64,000 nucleotides of DNA from Buddleja alternifolia (taxonomy: Eukaryota > Streptophyta > Magnoliopsida > Lamiales > Scrophulariaceae): the NCBI GenBank assembly GCA_019426215.1, contig CM033394.1:14838195-14902194 (forward strand), in the 5' to 3' direction. Position numbers and translations under genes: made by a program. This document shows, in pieces, positions 35,162 through 47,322 of this stretch. How positions within the stretch are numbered: position 1 is the first letter of the stretch; every line of letters starts with the position of its first letter. The notes under the pieces were generated by a model. That model was not told the origin of the DNA and made no database searches. It was given only the letters and a program-made list of their open reading frames with translations.

Positions 35162-36328
35162 CTAGCAAAAAGCACGTGCATGTGAAAATATATGAGCTGT
35201 TAAATTATGAGAGATATTTTAATCTTAAAAATATATTCTTATAGTAAAGAAAATTAAATAAGTACTTGATGTCTGATTAACAAAATATTGAATGAATAGA
35301 TGTTTCTAAAATGACAAAGTTAATATCTTAAGAACGTCTCCAAATAAATTAAAAATTTATTATTATTAATTAAAAAATTAATATTGTTAAGTTTTGCTAT
35401 TTATAAGATCTTTTGTCATTCTTATTTTGTTAATAATTTTCATTTACATTTTGCTCATGTTAAGATTGTCTTTTTGGCGCCATCTTGAATCATGTAACAA
35501 TATTGTTACTGACATGAATTAGTTTTTAAATTGAAAAGTTATAATGAATAGGGAATTCCAACCTATCAAAACTTTCTCATCTATATCTACAACTTTCCTA
35601 TAGTGTTCAAAACCACAAAATGAAGAAAATAAGATGTTAAGAAGAAAGAAAATGCTTTGGTAATTATATTTAGTTGGTGATCCACATATCAAATTGTATA
35701 TAACTGCACTAAATCAAGGCAAGAAAAAGAAATTTGTTGATAAAAATATTTGCTAATTTATTGCACGATTTATAACTACCTCTCAGTTTTCAAATCCCTC
35801 TAATTTCTCCCAAAAACCCGCATAATATCATGTTTATTTCTAGAGACCTGCAAACAAATGTCTTAGCTCCAACATTTTCTCATCTTTTTACAAATCGTGA
35901 ATGAAGCAACAAGATAGAGATTAACAAATTTGTCCACACACTCTTTCTGCAATCGTATTTTGGGTTTGTATATATTCTCTTAGTCCTCTCTACTTTTATC
36001 CATTTTTGTTATTCGTTCTATTTTTCATATTTTTATTGTTTTCTTTGCAGAGTTTATTTACAATGACAAAATGGGTTTTGAAAAATGTATATGATCAAAA
36101 TTACCATTAACAAGAGACAAGAAACCATCCCAAAATAATAGTGAAATGCTAATTCTATCTTCAATTTTGAAAAATTATGTTAAAAGGGTGAAATTTGTTA
36201 GTTATTCTTTTTTGCGGTGGAAACTGTCAAAAGTTGTGCTTCTGGGGTGCAAAATATAACTTTTGAAATTTCAAGTTACCCCAACCATTGCCCATTTGAC
36301 CGAAAATTAGACCGAGGGACCACATTTG
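35162..36328 (-). mobile_element. Left part of a minus-strand Helitron-like element (3' end)
   Basis: The reverse complement ends CACATGCACGTGCTTTTTGCTAG/T at 35162, a hairpin (one mismatch) plus CTAG followed by T, as in a Helitron 3' terminus. The sequence runs right to 36328, where the old copia LTR begins. Its likely continuation is at 50435-51593. No coding region is seen. Confidence 0.5.
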
Positions 36329-37976
36329 TGTTGGGAATCCATCGGGTAAAAACGCAGTGGAATAAAATTTTTGGATTCCTAAACATGGATCACTTTAACG
36401 GGATTAATGAATTTTAAACAGTTTTCCAAAAACTTAAACAAAATAGATTACCTTATCAATTTCGTAGTATTTCTTCGCATAACAGCAACTCCCTGAGCTC
36501 CTGTCTCTAAAGATGCACGCGAAACGAACCTTCAAAAGTTCTTCCAAAGCTTCCTCGTTGATGGCGGTGGACGGCTAGGGCAAGCTTTTGGAGGAGGGAG
36601 AATTCTTTTCCTTTTGTGTTATGCAACTAGGTTAAGACCTTGTGACTTGTTAGTGTTGGAGGTATCTTATAACTCTTTTTCTTAACAAACAAATCAAGGA
36701 ATCTTCCCTTGACTCCATGGTGGCCGCCCCTAGGGCTTATTATGGATGTGGGTGGGCTTTTGTTGGCCCATTCAACTTAGCCCACCTATTTAATATGCAT
36801 TTAATTTAAATCCTATTTAAATTTTAATACTTATTAAATAATTAATTAATTCCTAATTAACTAATTCTCCAATTAAATAATTTAATTTAATCTCATTAAA
36901 TTAAATATTTAATTAATTGATTTAACCAATAAATCAATGCGTCCATTTAATTACATTTTTCTAAAAGATTAACACAAAAAGACATCTCGTTCATTTCTTA
37001 TAGCGCGACTCTTTAGGTTCGTCTCAATTGGCAATGGGAGGAAATACCAAAGGATGTGAGTGTCACCTAACCAGTCCCGTGGACTCACATTGTACCCAAT
37101 TGAGTACGAAATAAACGAATCATTTACGAACCTCTGGACCATAAATACCATATGAGTATAAGCCCTTCACTGACGTATCCCGATCAAGTGAGAGTCATGG
37201 TTTATGTCAAACTCACTAAACTTGATACTGTGCATGTAATCATATCATGATGAAATTACCAAACTACCCTCCATGTGCCACATGGGTTAGTTTCATTGCT
37301 TTGGCCAAAGACTTATAATTTCATATGCATATGATTGCACAGGATACTTTCTTGTTTACTATCGAGATAGTGAATCCTATTTTGGCGATCACTGAACAAC
37401 TGCTACTTGATTCATTGAGATCGCACTTCGAGGTTGGCCCCACCAAAGGGTGAATTGGGCCCAACTACTCTAGTAACAGATTCAACAGCACAAACACATT
37501 GATCATGAACCCTCAGGTCCAAGGCCCATGCATACTATTATGTTCAGTAATATAATCATTGACAGACACCGAGTAAATACCTATGTGATCGGATTACTGC
37601 GAACAGTGCTCGAATATATCAATTCCATTGATATATCTATGACACATGTCTCACTATCCCATAGTGTTCGACTGGCACTCCTTGTCGGAGCATGTGTCAT
37701 ACAAGTCGAATCTTAATGCCCAATTAAGATTCCTTGACTTGCGAACCCTTTTGAGTGATCAGGAATAAGACTCTCCCCGTGCCACATCTTTATTCCATAA
37801 AGGGCGAAGAGTCAACCTCGATACACAAGAATTGTTTGTTCAATACTTATTTGATGCCACAAAGTTTTACATGAACAAAATAATAATTGCCTTTATTAAT
37901 TATCAGTTTGTACAACATAATTGAATACCCTATACAATCTATTTGTCCTCATTGACATTTGGGCATATACCTAACA
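36329..37976 (-). repeat. 3' LTR of the old copia element (1648 bp)
   Basis: TGTTGGGAATCC at the plus-strand left and CCTAACA at the right, followed by ATCTCCCACTTGCACTC (complement of the purine tract). It belongs to the same family as the solo LTR 11067-12849, in opposite orientation. Confidence 0.88.
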
Positions 37977-38126
37977 ATCTCCCACTTGCACTCAATGCCA
38001 ATCGCTATGGTATCTTATACCCATCTTCTCAAGATATTTTTCTAGCACTGCCTGCACCAAAGGCTTAGTAAGTGGGTCAGCCACGTTTTCCGGTGAGGTT
38101 ATTTTCTGCACAGCGATGTAGCCTCT

Positions 38127-39763
38127 TCAAACGATTTCTCGAATTATGTGATATCTCTTCTCTATGTGTTTAAATTTGTTGTGAGACCTTGGTTCCCTAG
38201 CTTGCGCAATGGCTCCATTGTTGTCACACCACAGTGGAAACATAAGCTCCACACTAGGAACAACTTGAAGTTCATCCATGAACTTCTTAATCCAAACAGC
38301 TTCTTTGGCTGCCTCCGAAGCTGCCACATATGTAGCTTTAGTGGTTGAATCAGCAGTTGTGCTTTGCTTGGAACTTTTCCAAGACACTGTTCCACCGTTC
38401 AAAGTGAATTTGAACCCAGAAGTGGATTTTCGATCATCGATATCTGACTGGAAATCAGAATCCGTATAACCGTCTACTTTTAATTCTCCATTGCCGTACA
38501 CCAGAATCATATCTTTAGTTCTTCTTAAATACTTCAAGATAGATTTTACGGCGATCCAATGTTCTTTGCCCGGGTGAGCTTGAAACCTACTTACCGCGCT
38601 CACAGCGTAGGCAAGATCTGGTCTCGTGCATAACATCGCGTACATGAGACTTCCCACCACCGATGCATAGGGAATCGTGTTCTTCTCCTTTCGATCTTCC
38701 ACAATTTGAGAACTCATCTTTTTGGAGAGATGGATTCCGTATCTCATAGGTAAAAGATCTCTCTTAGAGTTTTCCATCCCAAAACTTTTGAGTACCTTCT
38801 CTAAGTAGAGGGCTTGAGAGAGTCCTATCATCTTATTCGATCTATCCCTATAGATTCGAATTCCCAGGATGTAGGTAGCTTCTCCCAAGTCTTTCATGAA
38901 GAATTTGCTTGAAAGCCATGTCTTTACAGAAGTTAGCAAACCTTCATCATTCCCTATAAGTAGAATGTCGTCTACATATAGCACCAGGAATATGATCTTG
39001 CTCCCACTGGCCTTTTTATAGACACCTGGTTCATCCTCGTTCTTGATGAAGTCGTAGCCCCGCACTTCTTTATCAAAATGAAGGTTCCAACTGCGAGAGT
39101 CCTGCTTGAGACCATAAATGGACCTATTCAATTTGCAGACCCTATGAGAATCTACACTAGATATGAAACCCTTGGGTTGTTCCACATAGATCTTTTCCTC
39201 GAGCAATCCATTTAAGAACGTGGTCTTCACATCCATTTGCCAGATTTCATAATCCAGGTATGCAGCTATCGAAAGTAGAATTCTGATGGATTTGATCATA
39301 GCTACTGGTGAAAAGGTTTCCTCATAGTAAATGCCCTCCTTTTGACTATACTCTTTCGCCACTAGCCTGGCCTTATAGGTATCCACCTTGCCATCCGAAC
39401 CAATCTTTCTTTTGTAGATACATATACATCCAATGGGTACAATACCCTTGGGTGGATCGTTCAGAGTCCAGACTTGGTTCGAATACATTGAATTCATTTC
39501 CACTTTCATAGCTTTATGCCATTTTGCAGAATCCATATCCATCATTACCTGGTCATAGCTAGAGGGACTGTCTCCATGGTAACCTTCTGCTACTGCATAC
39601 ATATTGTGCGCTTCCTGTAGCAGATAACCATATCTCTCATGCGGTAGAGATACTCTAGATGACCTGCGCATCGACGGTTGTATCTTTCCTGGTTCGGGTT
39701 GGGTCTCTTGAACAGTGTCTTCCAAAGGAGATTCATGTTGTTTTTCTAGAACAATACTTCTAC
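38127..39763 (-). pseudogene. Copia RT-RNase H part of the interrupted pol
   Basis: About 540 codons without a stop. RT has QMDVKTTFLNG, then YVDDILLIGND, and RNase H has YTDSDFQSD and DSTTKATYVAASEA in place of the usual D-E core sequence. The frame enters from the nested element's LTR at 39769; the apparent start there is a TTG, not an ATG, so the real upstream sequence is the integrase part at 45788-46674. RT looks nearly intact but is cut off from gag and integrase. Confidence 0.9.
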
Positions 39764-39768
39764 CAGCT

Positions 39769-41362
39769 TGACACGACAAAATCCTAGCAAGAGAACTAGG
39801 TCGCGTAAGTAGTAAAGTGGATTTCTAAGTCCGGGGTTATCGTATCCGCAGGGACAACTATAATCTAAGTACCGAGACTACTATATTACTCAATTCTAAG
39901 TTAAATCGGTCGATAGAAAGGTTGATTAACTAATTAATAAATACTACAAAATAAACTAAGGCAACGTCACACCAAATAAAGGGAGGAAACAATAGAGAGA
40001 AGCGATCAAGGCACATGGTTCAACCAATTATGCATTTCGATTGTGATTTAGGTTCTATTGGATTATTAGATTGATTTTGCTAAGGCGAAATTCCCTAACG
40101 TACGTACCACCCAATCTCTTGGCATAGCAACCCTACCCTTGGTAACGATTTCCTATATATCTCTATATGAAAACCCGATTAACGAGGATGCATTTAAGGT
40201 CTAGGAATTCCCCACGTGAATGGAAAGCCACCTAAAAAAACCGAGTCTATCTCTAGTCGGTTTAACTATAGGGTATTCAATGTTTATATCTTCCCTAGGT
40301 TATTATCTCTCGATCTCTAACCTAGGCATTTTATCAAACACTTGGTGATCAAGCAAATGTAGCATTGAGATCAAATATTTAATACATAGCTAAAACCAAA
40401 ATTAATCCAATAAACACTAACAAATCAACAATCAAAATAACATAAATGGCCTATCCATGGCCTCAATCAAACAAGTTTAGCTCATATTCATGTCAAAAGT
40501 GTAAATATAAATCATACAAGTCATAGGAGATTTGAACAAATTCAAGAAATAAATATGTAAAAACTCCCTAATTTTTGTAGAGATGTGGATTCCTTGTTGA
40601 ATTCTCCATGTTTTGACCTTTAATCTTCTCTTCTAAGCTCTCCCTCTCTCTATTTACGTGTGGTTGCTGATATCCAAGGTGAGTTAGGGTAAAAAATGGC
40701 TAAAAGGGGTATTTATAGACCAACCCGCTGCCTCGAACGCCGTGGCGTTCGCTTGTTGAACGCCTCGGCGTTGGCTACTGCATGTGAACGCCGTGGCGTT
40801 CGTGGATGAACGCCGCGGCGTTCTTCCCCTGCTGCTCCAGCCAGTTTTGGTAAATTTCGTATAACTTTCTCTACCGATGTCGGAATTCACTGATTCAAGT
40901 TGCTGTAGAATCCTAAAACAAAGCTCTACAACTCTTCAGAAGACACTAGGGCCGAAATCAAACGTTAAAGATGACAAAATTGTCTCACAAGTCACTGAAT
41001 GAGAAAACTCCATCGTAAGATGTCTCTTCCGATGACGTTTTCACCTCCTTCCCTACATATCTGATCTTTGTCTTCAACATAAGAAATGTACCTTTGCCTC
41101 TTATCTTTCCACTGGTATAAGAAGTGTGTAATTTGGACATGGGTAGAGAAATCTATTCCATAAACTCTAGCACTGCACAGACAGTTTGTATTTTTATGCA
41201 TGATTTACCTTCAATCCTTGTTCTTTTCCTCCAAATCATATGTTATTCTAGAAAATATGAGAAAACAAGGATCAAAGCATCAAATGTGATCAAATTATCA
41301 AGGAAACAATCAAAACCAAGTCGATAAACGGGGAAAAACTAGTGTAAAAATAACATATATCA
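39769..41362 (-). repeat. 3' LTR of the nested Athila/Tat-like element
   Basis: 1594 bp. In the minus direction four near-palindromes (40823-40735) come just before a TATA box, the complement of TATTTATA at 40710-40717. Confidence 0.92.
40735..40823 (-). promoter_or_regulatory. Array of four GAACGCCGCGGCGTTC dyads upstream of the LTR TATA box (3' LTR)
   Basis: The dyads lie at 40735-40750, 40758-40773, 40786-40801 and 40808-40823. Two carry GTGG instead of GCGG, and one reads GAACGCCTCGGCGTTG. The TATA box (40710-40717, minus) follows about 18 bp downstream. The repetition and placement suggest protein-binding sites or a structured promoter element. Confidence 0.65.
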
Positions 41363-42923
41363 ACTACCCCCAAACTTAGCTTTGATCGTCCTCGATCAAA
41401 TACAATCAAGCACACACATGAAGATTGAAATTTCCATTTGCCAATTCATACACATAAGTGCAAGCATTATACCTTCAAAAATGATTATGAAAAGCTACAC
41501 AATGCTTTGAACATTCAACAATTTGAAAACCTCACAAAATCTTAGTTTCCATCCCTAAATCATGAACTCCCACGCCCATGTTCATGTCAAGAGCACACTT
41601 TAGACAAGATTATGCAAATCAATTGGAAAGTAAAGACATTGAAACAATTCAACATTCATTAACCCATCGGTGTGTATAAAGTGCAAAAGTCACAATCAAA
41701 AGGTCTTTCCGGTTTGTAACGTAAGGCTAGGTGATGGCTAGGACCGGAAGATATGGATAAAGTGACTAAGTCAAGAGAGCCTATAACTCAAAATCATCAA
41801 TCTAAATTCGCAAATAGACTACACAAACTTTCACAACTTATCACTTATCCCTTTTTCATTCTCTTTTGCCTTTCAACTTACAACCCCCAAACTTGTTTCT
41901 TTTCATATCGGGTTGTACACAGAATTCCAAGCCAAATGATCAAAATGAGTGCCAAGATTCAAGCCTAGTCGAGAGCACAATTTTTTTTTCATATATATAT
42001 CTCTCTCTCGACTATTTAGCCCATTGCTCAAGTTTTCATTTCATCCCCTTTTTTACATAATACTTCAAACCTCAAATATCCCAACATAGCCAAAACATCA
42101 CTATCTAACTCATGTACATTCAAATCAAAACAAGGTGACTACCCATATTCAAGTCAAATGATATGAAGTTCTAAACTCTCTTGATTGGGTGCAAGACATT
42201 GTTTTTCTTTTAGGGTAGAAGGTGGTTGTCGTGGCTTATGAAATAAAGACGAATGGTGGTTTCTAGTGTGCTTAGCACACTCCATTCTTATCAATACGGC
42301 TCAAATCAAGGTCTAGAGATTATGCAATATAGAGAACGCCAAAATGTAAGGCTAACAACAATGAAAGATGGCCTAAATCATTTTATGACTTTACAACATT
42401 AATACACACATTATAGTCAACAAAATTGAAAGTCCAACGTTTTAAATCCTCAAAAAAAAATTGCATAAACATGAATAAAAAGGGCTTTCAAGTCACAACA
42501 TATGACATGTTGACCATAGATAAGGGACTTTGACTTTGAGAGAGTAGAGATATTCAAACGCATTATGCTCTCATGCAAGGGTGCACCAATTCATGAATTC
42601 TATATCAACAAGGTTGTACCCCCAAACTTAAATTAAACATTGTCCTCAATGTTCATGAAATAAATGCAAGGTAAGAGGGATAAGCGATACAACCCTGAAA
42701 TGGAGATAAACGGGGGGAGCATGGTGGTGGGCTCATATCCCAGGATCAAACTGTGATCAAAACCTGAACGAGAGAAAACTCAAAGGAAACCATATCAAAT
42801 CGAGTTAAGGGGGAAGAAAACAAAACGAAGGCACAAAAGAAAAGAAAGAAAGCAATAAAAGAAACTTGGGTTGCCTCCCAAGAAGCGCTTGTTTATAGTC
42901 ATTAACTCGACTTCTTGCATTGC

Positions 42924-44079
42924 TCACGGTGGATTGTAAGGAGCAATGCCAACTTTGTAGGGACGAGTTTTCTTATGCTTTTTCCAATTGCGTAATGGCA
43001 TATCCCCTCCAATCTTTATCATAAAACCTGGAATAATCAAAAGCGAGCACAAATTCTCTTCTATAAATATGTAATTGAAATGCAAAGAGTAAAGTGTAAA
43101 TTCTAGAGGAAGGGGATCATCAATTGATGGATACAATTGGTGTGTGACTGTCTCAAACTCCCCTAGTCTTGTCGTTGGCAACCTCAATGGTGAAATCTCC
43201 AAGTGATTTATATACCCTATGATTTCCTCATTCTCATCCGTAGTATCACTTGATTTCATGGTGTATGTCTCGGATGAATCATTGAAGTTGCATAGTTTGA
43301 CTTGAACATCTTCCACTATATCCCTCCGCTGATTGATGGATTCCCTTAAGAATTCAAGGGATATGATGGTAGGTGGCATTGGGTTCTTGAAGATTTCTAA
43401 TGTTCTTTCTTGGCCATGTCGTGAAATGGATTTAAAAATCTCTTTCTTCATTCGTATATGCTCAGTTGTTTTTGCCTCTATTTTGACACACATGGATTCG
43501 GGAGGTGGTTCTTCTTTAGTGATAGGATCTAGACATTGTAGTTCAAAATCAAAACCTTGTTCAACTTCTATATTGAGGGATGCCTCATTCTCTTTGGTGC
43601 TACTCTCCATGATGCAAGGCGTTCTCTCCTTCCATAAGTTGACTGCTTGATTTACTAATCTTGCCACTTCCTTCCTATGAGCTTCTGACTCCTTTCTTCG
43701 AGCTTCTGACTCCTCGAAACTTGCTTCTGCCTCCTTAATGCTAGCTTGTACCCATACACTAAATTCATTCCCCAATGCCTCAATTTTAGACCTCGTATCT
43801 AGCTCTTGTTGATGAAAAACTATCATGTTGTTGGTAAGGAAGGCTACCGGCATGGTCAAACCCCGATGAGAGAATCATTGCATCATTGTTGTAACTCCAT
43901 GTTGAGCTTGGATGATTTATCCAACCGGGATGTATCATGTTATTTTGACATGTTGAGCTTGGGTGATTTATCCAACCGGGATGGTAGGAGGGCTCATAGG
44001 ATTCCATTTGCATTGAGCTTGATGTGGTGATTGATGAATCCATATCCTGACATGGCCATTGAAAGTTATAAGCACTCAT
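42924..44079 (-). CDS. Gag-like ORFs of the nested Athila/Tat-like element
   Basis: Two overlapping minus frames: 44079-43786 (ATG, 97 codons) and 43859-42924 (311 codons; its apparent start is TTG, the first ATG is two codons later). The first has two copies of HPGWINHPSST, close to the GWRNHPNxSW motif of Athila/Tat gag regions. The second has a charged EESEARRKESEAHRKE coiled-coil-like stretch (about 48-65) and acidic middle. The overlap suggests one ancestral gag frame broken by a frameshift. There is no zinc knuckle and no polymerase domain. After the frame, the complement of AAGCGCTTCTTGGGAGGCAACC follows, a motif common in such elements. Confidence 0.6.
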
Positions 44080-44170
44080 ATCTTCAAAAATTAAAAATAA
44101 ACAAAATTAAAAGAAAATGACCTAATCTCAGAATGAATAAGAGAATCTCAATATTAGATACCATAGTTGT

Positions 44171-44187
44171 CCCCGGCAACGGCGCCA
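44171..44187 (-). other. Primer-binding site (Asp-tRNA type)
   Basis: The minus strand reads TGGCGCCGTTGCCGGGG six bases inside the 5' LTR edge. This is the primer site typical of Athila/Tat-type gypsy elements. Confidence 0.8.
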
Positions 44188-44193
44188 AAAACT

Positions 44194-45787
44194 TGACACG
44201 ACAAAATCCTAGCAAGAGAACTAGGTCGCGTAAGTAGTAAAGTGGATTTCTAAGTCTGGGGTTATCGTATCCGCAGGGACAACTATAATCTAAGTACCGA
44301 GACTACTATATTACTCAATTCTAAGTTAAATCGGTCGATAGAAAGGTTGATTAACTAATTAATAAATACTACAAAATAAACTAAGGCAACGTCACACCAA
44401 ATAAAGGAAGGAAACAATAGAGAGAAGCGATCAAGGCACATGGTTCAACCAATTATGCATTTCGATTGTGATTTAGGTTCTATTGGATTATTAGATTGAT
44501 TTAGCTAAGGCGAAATTCCCTAACGTACGTACCACCCAATCTCTTGGCATAGCAACCCTACCCTTGGTAACGATTTCCTATATATCTCTATATGAAAACC
44601 CGATTAACGAGGATGCATTTAAGGTCTAGGAATTCCCCACGTGAATGGAAAGCCACCTAAAGAAACCGAGTCTATCTCTAGTCGGTTTAACTATAGGGTA
44701 TTCAATGTTTATATCTTCCCTAGGTTATTATCTCTCGATCTCTAACCTAGGCATTTTATCAAACACTTGGTGATCAAGCAAATGTAGCATTGAGATCAAA
44801 TATTTAATACATAGCTAAAACCAAAATTAATCCAATAAACACTAACAAATCAACAATCAAAATAACATAAATGGCCTATCCATGGCCTCAATCAAATAAG
44901 TTTAGCTCATATTCATGTCAAAAGTGTAAATATAAATCATACAAGTCATAGGAGATTTGAACAAATTCAAGAAATAAATATGTAAAAACTCCCTAATTCT
45001 TGTAGAGATGTGGATTCCTTGTTGAATTCTCCATGTTTTGACCTTTAATCTTCTCTTCTAAGCTCTCCCTCTCTCTATTTTCGTGTGGTTGCTGATATCC
45101 AAGGTGAGTTAGGGTAAAAAATGGCTAAAAGGGGTATTTATAGACCAACCCGCTGCCTCGAACGCCGCGGCGTTCGCTTGTTGAACGCCTCGGCGTTGGC
45201 TACTGCATGTGAACGCCGCGGCGTTCGTGGATGAACACCGCGGCGTTCGTCCCCTGCTGCTCCAGCCAGTTTTGGTAAATTTCGTATAACTTTCTCTACC
45301 GATGTCGGAATTCACTGATTCAAGTTGCTGTAGAATCCTAAAACAAAGCTCTACAACTCTTCAGAAGACACTAGGGCCGAAATAAAACGTTAAAGATGAC
45401 AAAATTGTCTCACAAGTCACTGAATGAGAAAACTCCATCGTAAGACGTCTCTTCCGATGACGTTTTCACCTCCTTCCCTACATATCTGATCTTTGTCTTC
45501 AACATAAGAAATGTACCTTTGCCTCTTATCTTTCCACTGGTATAAGAAGTGTGTAATTTGGACATGGGTAGAGAAATCTATTCCATAAACTCTAGCACTG
45601 CACAGACAGTTTGTATTTTTATGCATGATTTACCTTCAATCCTTGTTCTTTTCCTCCAAATCATATGTTATTCTAGAAAATATGAGAAAACAAGGATCAA
45701 AGCATCAAATGTGATCAAATTATCAAGGAAACAATCAAAACCAAGTCGATAAACGGGGGAAAACTAGTGTAAAAATAACATATATCA
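44194..45787 (-). repeat. 5' LTR of the nested Athila/Tat-like element
   Basis: 1594 bp, nearly identical to 39769-41362. Most differences in the dyad array are C-to-T or G-to-A at CpG sites. Confidence 0.92.
45160..45248 (-). promoter_or_regulatory. Array of four GAACGCCGCGGCGTTC dyads (5' LTR)
   Basis: Dyads at 45160-45175, 45183-45198, 45211-45226 and 45233-45248. Two are perfect 16-bp palindromes, one reads GAACACCGCGGCGTTC and one GAACGCCTCGGCGTTG. They lie immediately upstream of the TATA box in the minus direction. Confidence 0.65.
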
Positions 45788-46674
45788 CAGCTCCTTCTTC
45801 TCGAATGAACTCTTCCTCGAGAAAGACTGCCTGTAAGGCAACGATGATCCTTTGATCATCATCCAGATGGAAAAGGTATCCTATGGAATCCTCGGGATAT
45901 CCAATGAATCGTCTTTTCAAGGATCTAGCCTCCAACTTCTCGACCTTGGTCTTTTTCACATAGGTAGGACAACCCCATATCCTTATGTGCTTCAGATTAG
46001 GTTTCCTTCCATGCCATATCTGATACGGTGTGTTGTGAACAGACTTGGAGGGACACCTGTTCAAAATGTGAGCAGTTGTAAGCAATGCGTGCCCCCACAA
46101 TGAAATGGGCAAATCCGTGTAGCCGAGCATGGATCGTACCATGTCCAACAAAGTTCGATTCCTCTGCTACGCCATTTAATTGTGGAGTAGCTGGAGGAGT
46201 TAGCTGTAACATTATGCCATGTTCTCTTAAGAACTGGTCAAATTCGGCACTCATATACTCGCCACCAGGGTCAGACCGAAGTGTCTCAATATGATGCCAG
46301 GTATGGTTTTCGGACATAGTCTTAAATTCAATGAACCTTTCTAATGATTCAGACTTGTACTTCATCAAATACACGTAGCCATACCTAGAATGGTCATCGA
46401 AAAATGTAATGAAGTACTGAAAACCACCACGGGCCACATTTCCAAAAGGACCACACGCATCTGCATGAACTAATCCTAAGACTTCAGAGGCCCTTTCAAA
46501 TTTCCCTGTGAAGGGGGACTTGGTCATCTTACCTTGGATACAAGACTCACAAGTGGGATAGGGATCCGATCCCAATGAGTCTATGACTCCATCCTTTTCT
46601 AATTCGTGTAGTCTATGATCCCCAACATGACCCAGTCTTAAGTGCCAGAATTGTCTTAGGTTCATGTCATACAA
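45788..46674 (-). pseudogene. Copia integrase part of the interrupted pol, frameshifted
   Basis: From 46674 down: zinc finger HLRLGHVGDHRL...CESC, then catalytic-core motifs VHADACGPF and FFDDHSRYGY, then NGVAEE, where the frame breaks and continues in another frame (LDMVRSMLGY...) to 45788. There the copia sequence meets the target-site duplication of the nested element; the RT part resumes at 39763. The core motif TLRSDPGGEY differs from the usual SDRGGEY. Confidence 0.88.
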
Positions 46675-46785
46675 ACTGCGTTTTCTTGTTACAACATTGA
46701 CACTACAATTATTTTGGACATTAATATAGTATAAACCATTTATTAAAGATGCACTGCCAACACATTCATTTCCTAAATAAATGTC

Positions 46786-47319
46786 TCAAGGATTGTTTAC
46801 AAAGGAAAATAAATATCCTTTCCTGACCAAAACAGGAATAGAAACAATATTCTTTAGCCAATTGGGCAAAACAAGGCAATTGTCTAACAATAATAAATGT
46901 CCAAAAAATAATCTAATGGAAGTGGTGCCAATGTGTGTGGCTGCTACACTATGTCCGCTGCCAACATTGATCATCACTTCTCCATGCTCCAGCGTCTTAC
47001 TTCTTTCCAGCTCCTGATTCAAAACACACACATGAGCACTGGCCCCAGAGTCTAGAATCCAGAAAGATGAAAATATAGTAACAGAACAATTTGTTTCCAA
47101 AATATGAAGTTCTATACCTGAAGTAATGTCATCTTTCAGCTCTTGACAATCACATTTCCAATGTCCCGTCCTACGGAAAGGGAGACACGTGTCTGCCTTC
47201 TTCGGACCCTTGGTCTTAAACTTCTGAGTTTTTGTAACTCTGAGTTCTCTGAATTTTCCAGCTAGTTTAGTTTTATTTGAAATAATAGAAAACTTGAATG
47301 CACCCCATTTTTCTTTCAT
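46786..47319 (-). pseudogene. Copia gag C-terminus and protease of the old element
   Basis: Frame with a degraded zinc knuckle (CLPFRRTGHWKCDC, second Cys missing from CX2CX4HX4C) and a protease motif LDSGASAHVC at about residues 90-99. The frame ends before integrase; stops separate it from neighbours. Confidence 0.8.
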
Positions 47320-47322
47320 TTG

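Larger units (their letters stand above)
39764..45792 (-). mobile_element. Young non-autonomous Athila/Tat-like LTR element, nested in copia pol
   Basis: Two 1594-bp LTRs (39769-41362, 44194-45787), TGACACGACAAAATCC...ACATATATCA, differ at roughly 14 positions by eye (under 1%). The target-site duplication CAGCT is at 39764-39768 and 45788-45792. On the minus strand TGGCGCCGTTGCCGGGG (44187-44171) is the Asp-tRNA-type primer site of Athila/Tat elements, and TTTGGGGGTAGT (41374-41363) is the purine tract. The 2.8-kb interior has only gag-like ORFs and no protease, RT or integrase, so movement would need help in trans. Confidence 0.93.

Noticed and set aside
39769..39779. Start of the RT-RNase H frame as a true initiation codon
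   Set aside because: The first codon is TTG and lies in the LTR of the nested element; the frame simply reads out of the insertion.
40684..45315. Repeated 60-70 codon ORFs in the two Athila/Tat-like LTRs
   Set aside because: They occur in both LTRs because the LTRs are duplicated, cross the palindrome array, and match no protein I know.
38127..46674. Possible endogenous pararetrovirus in the 36-50 kb region
   Set aside because: Domain order gag-protease-integrase-RT-RNase H, LTRs and Met-tRNA primer site identify a Ty1/copia element. No movement or coat protein is seen.
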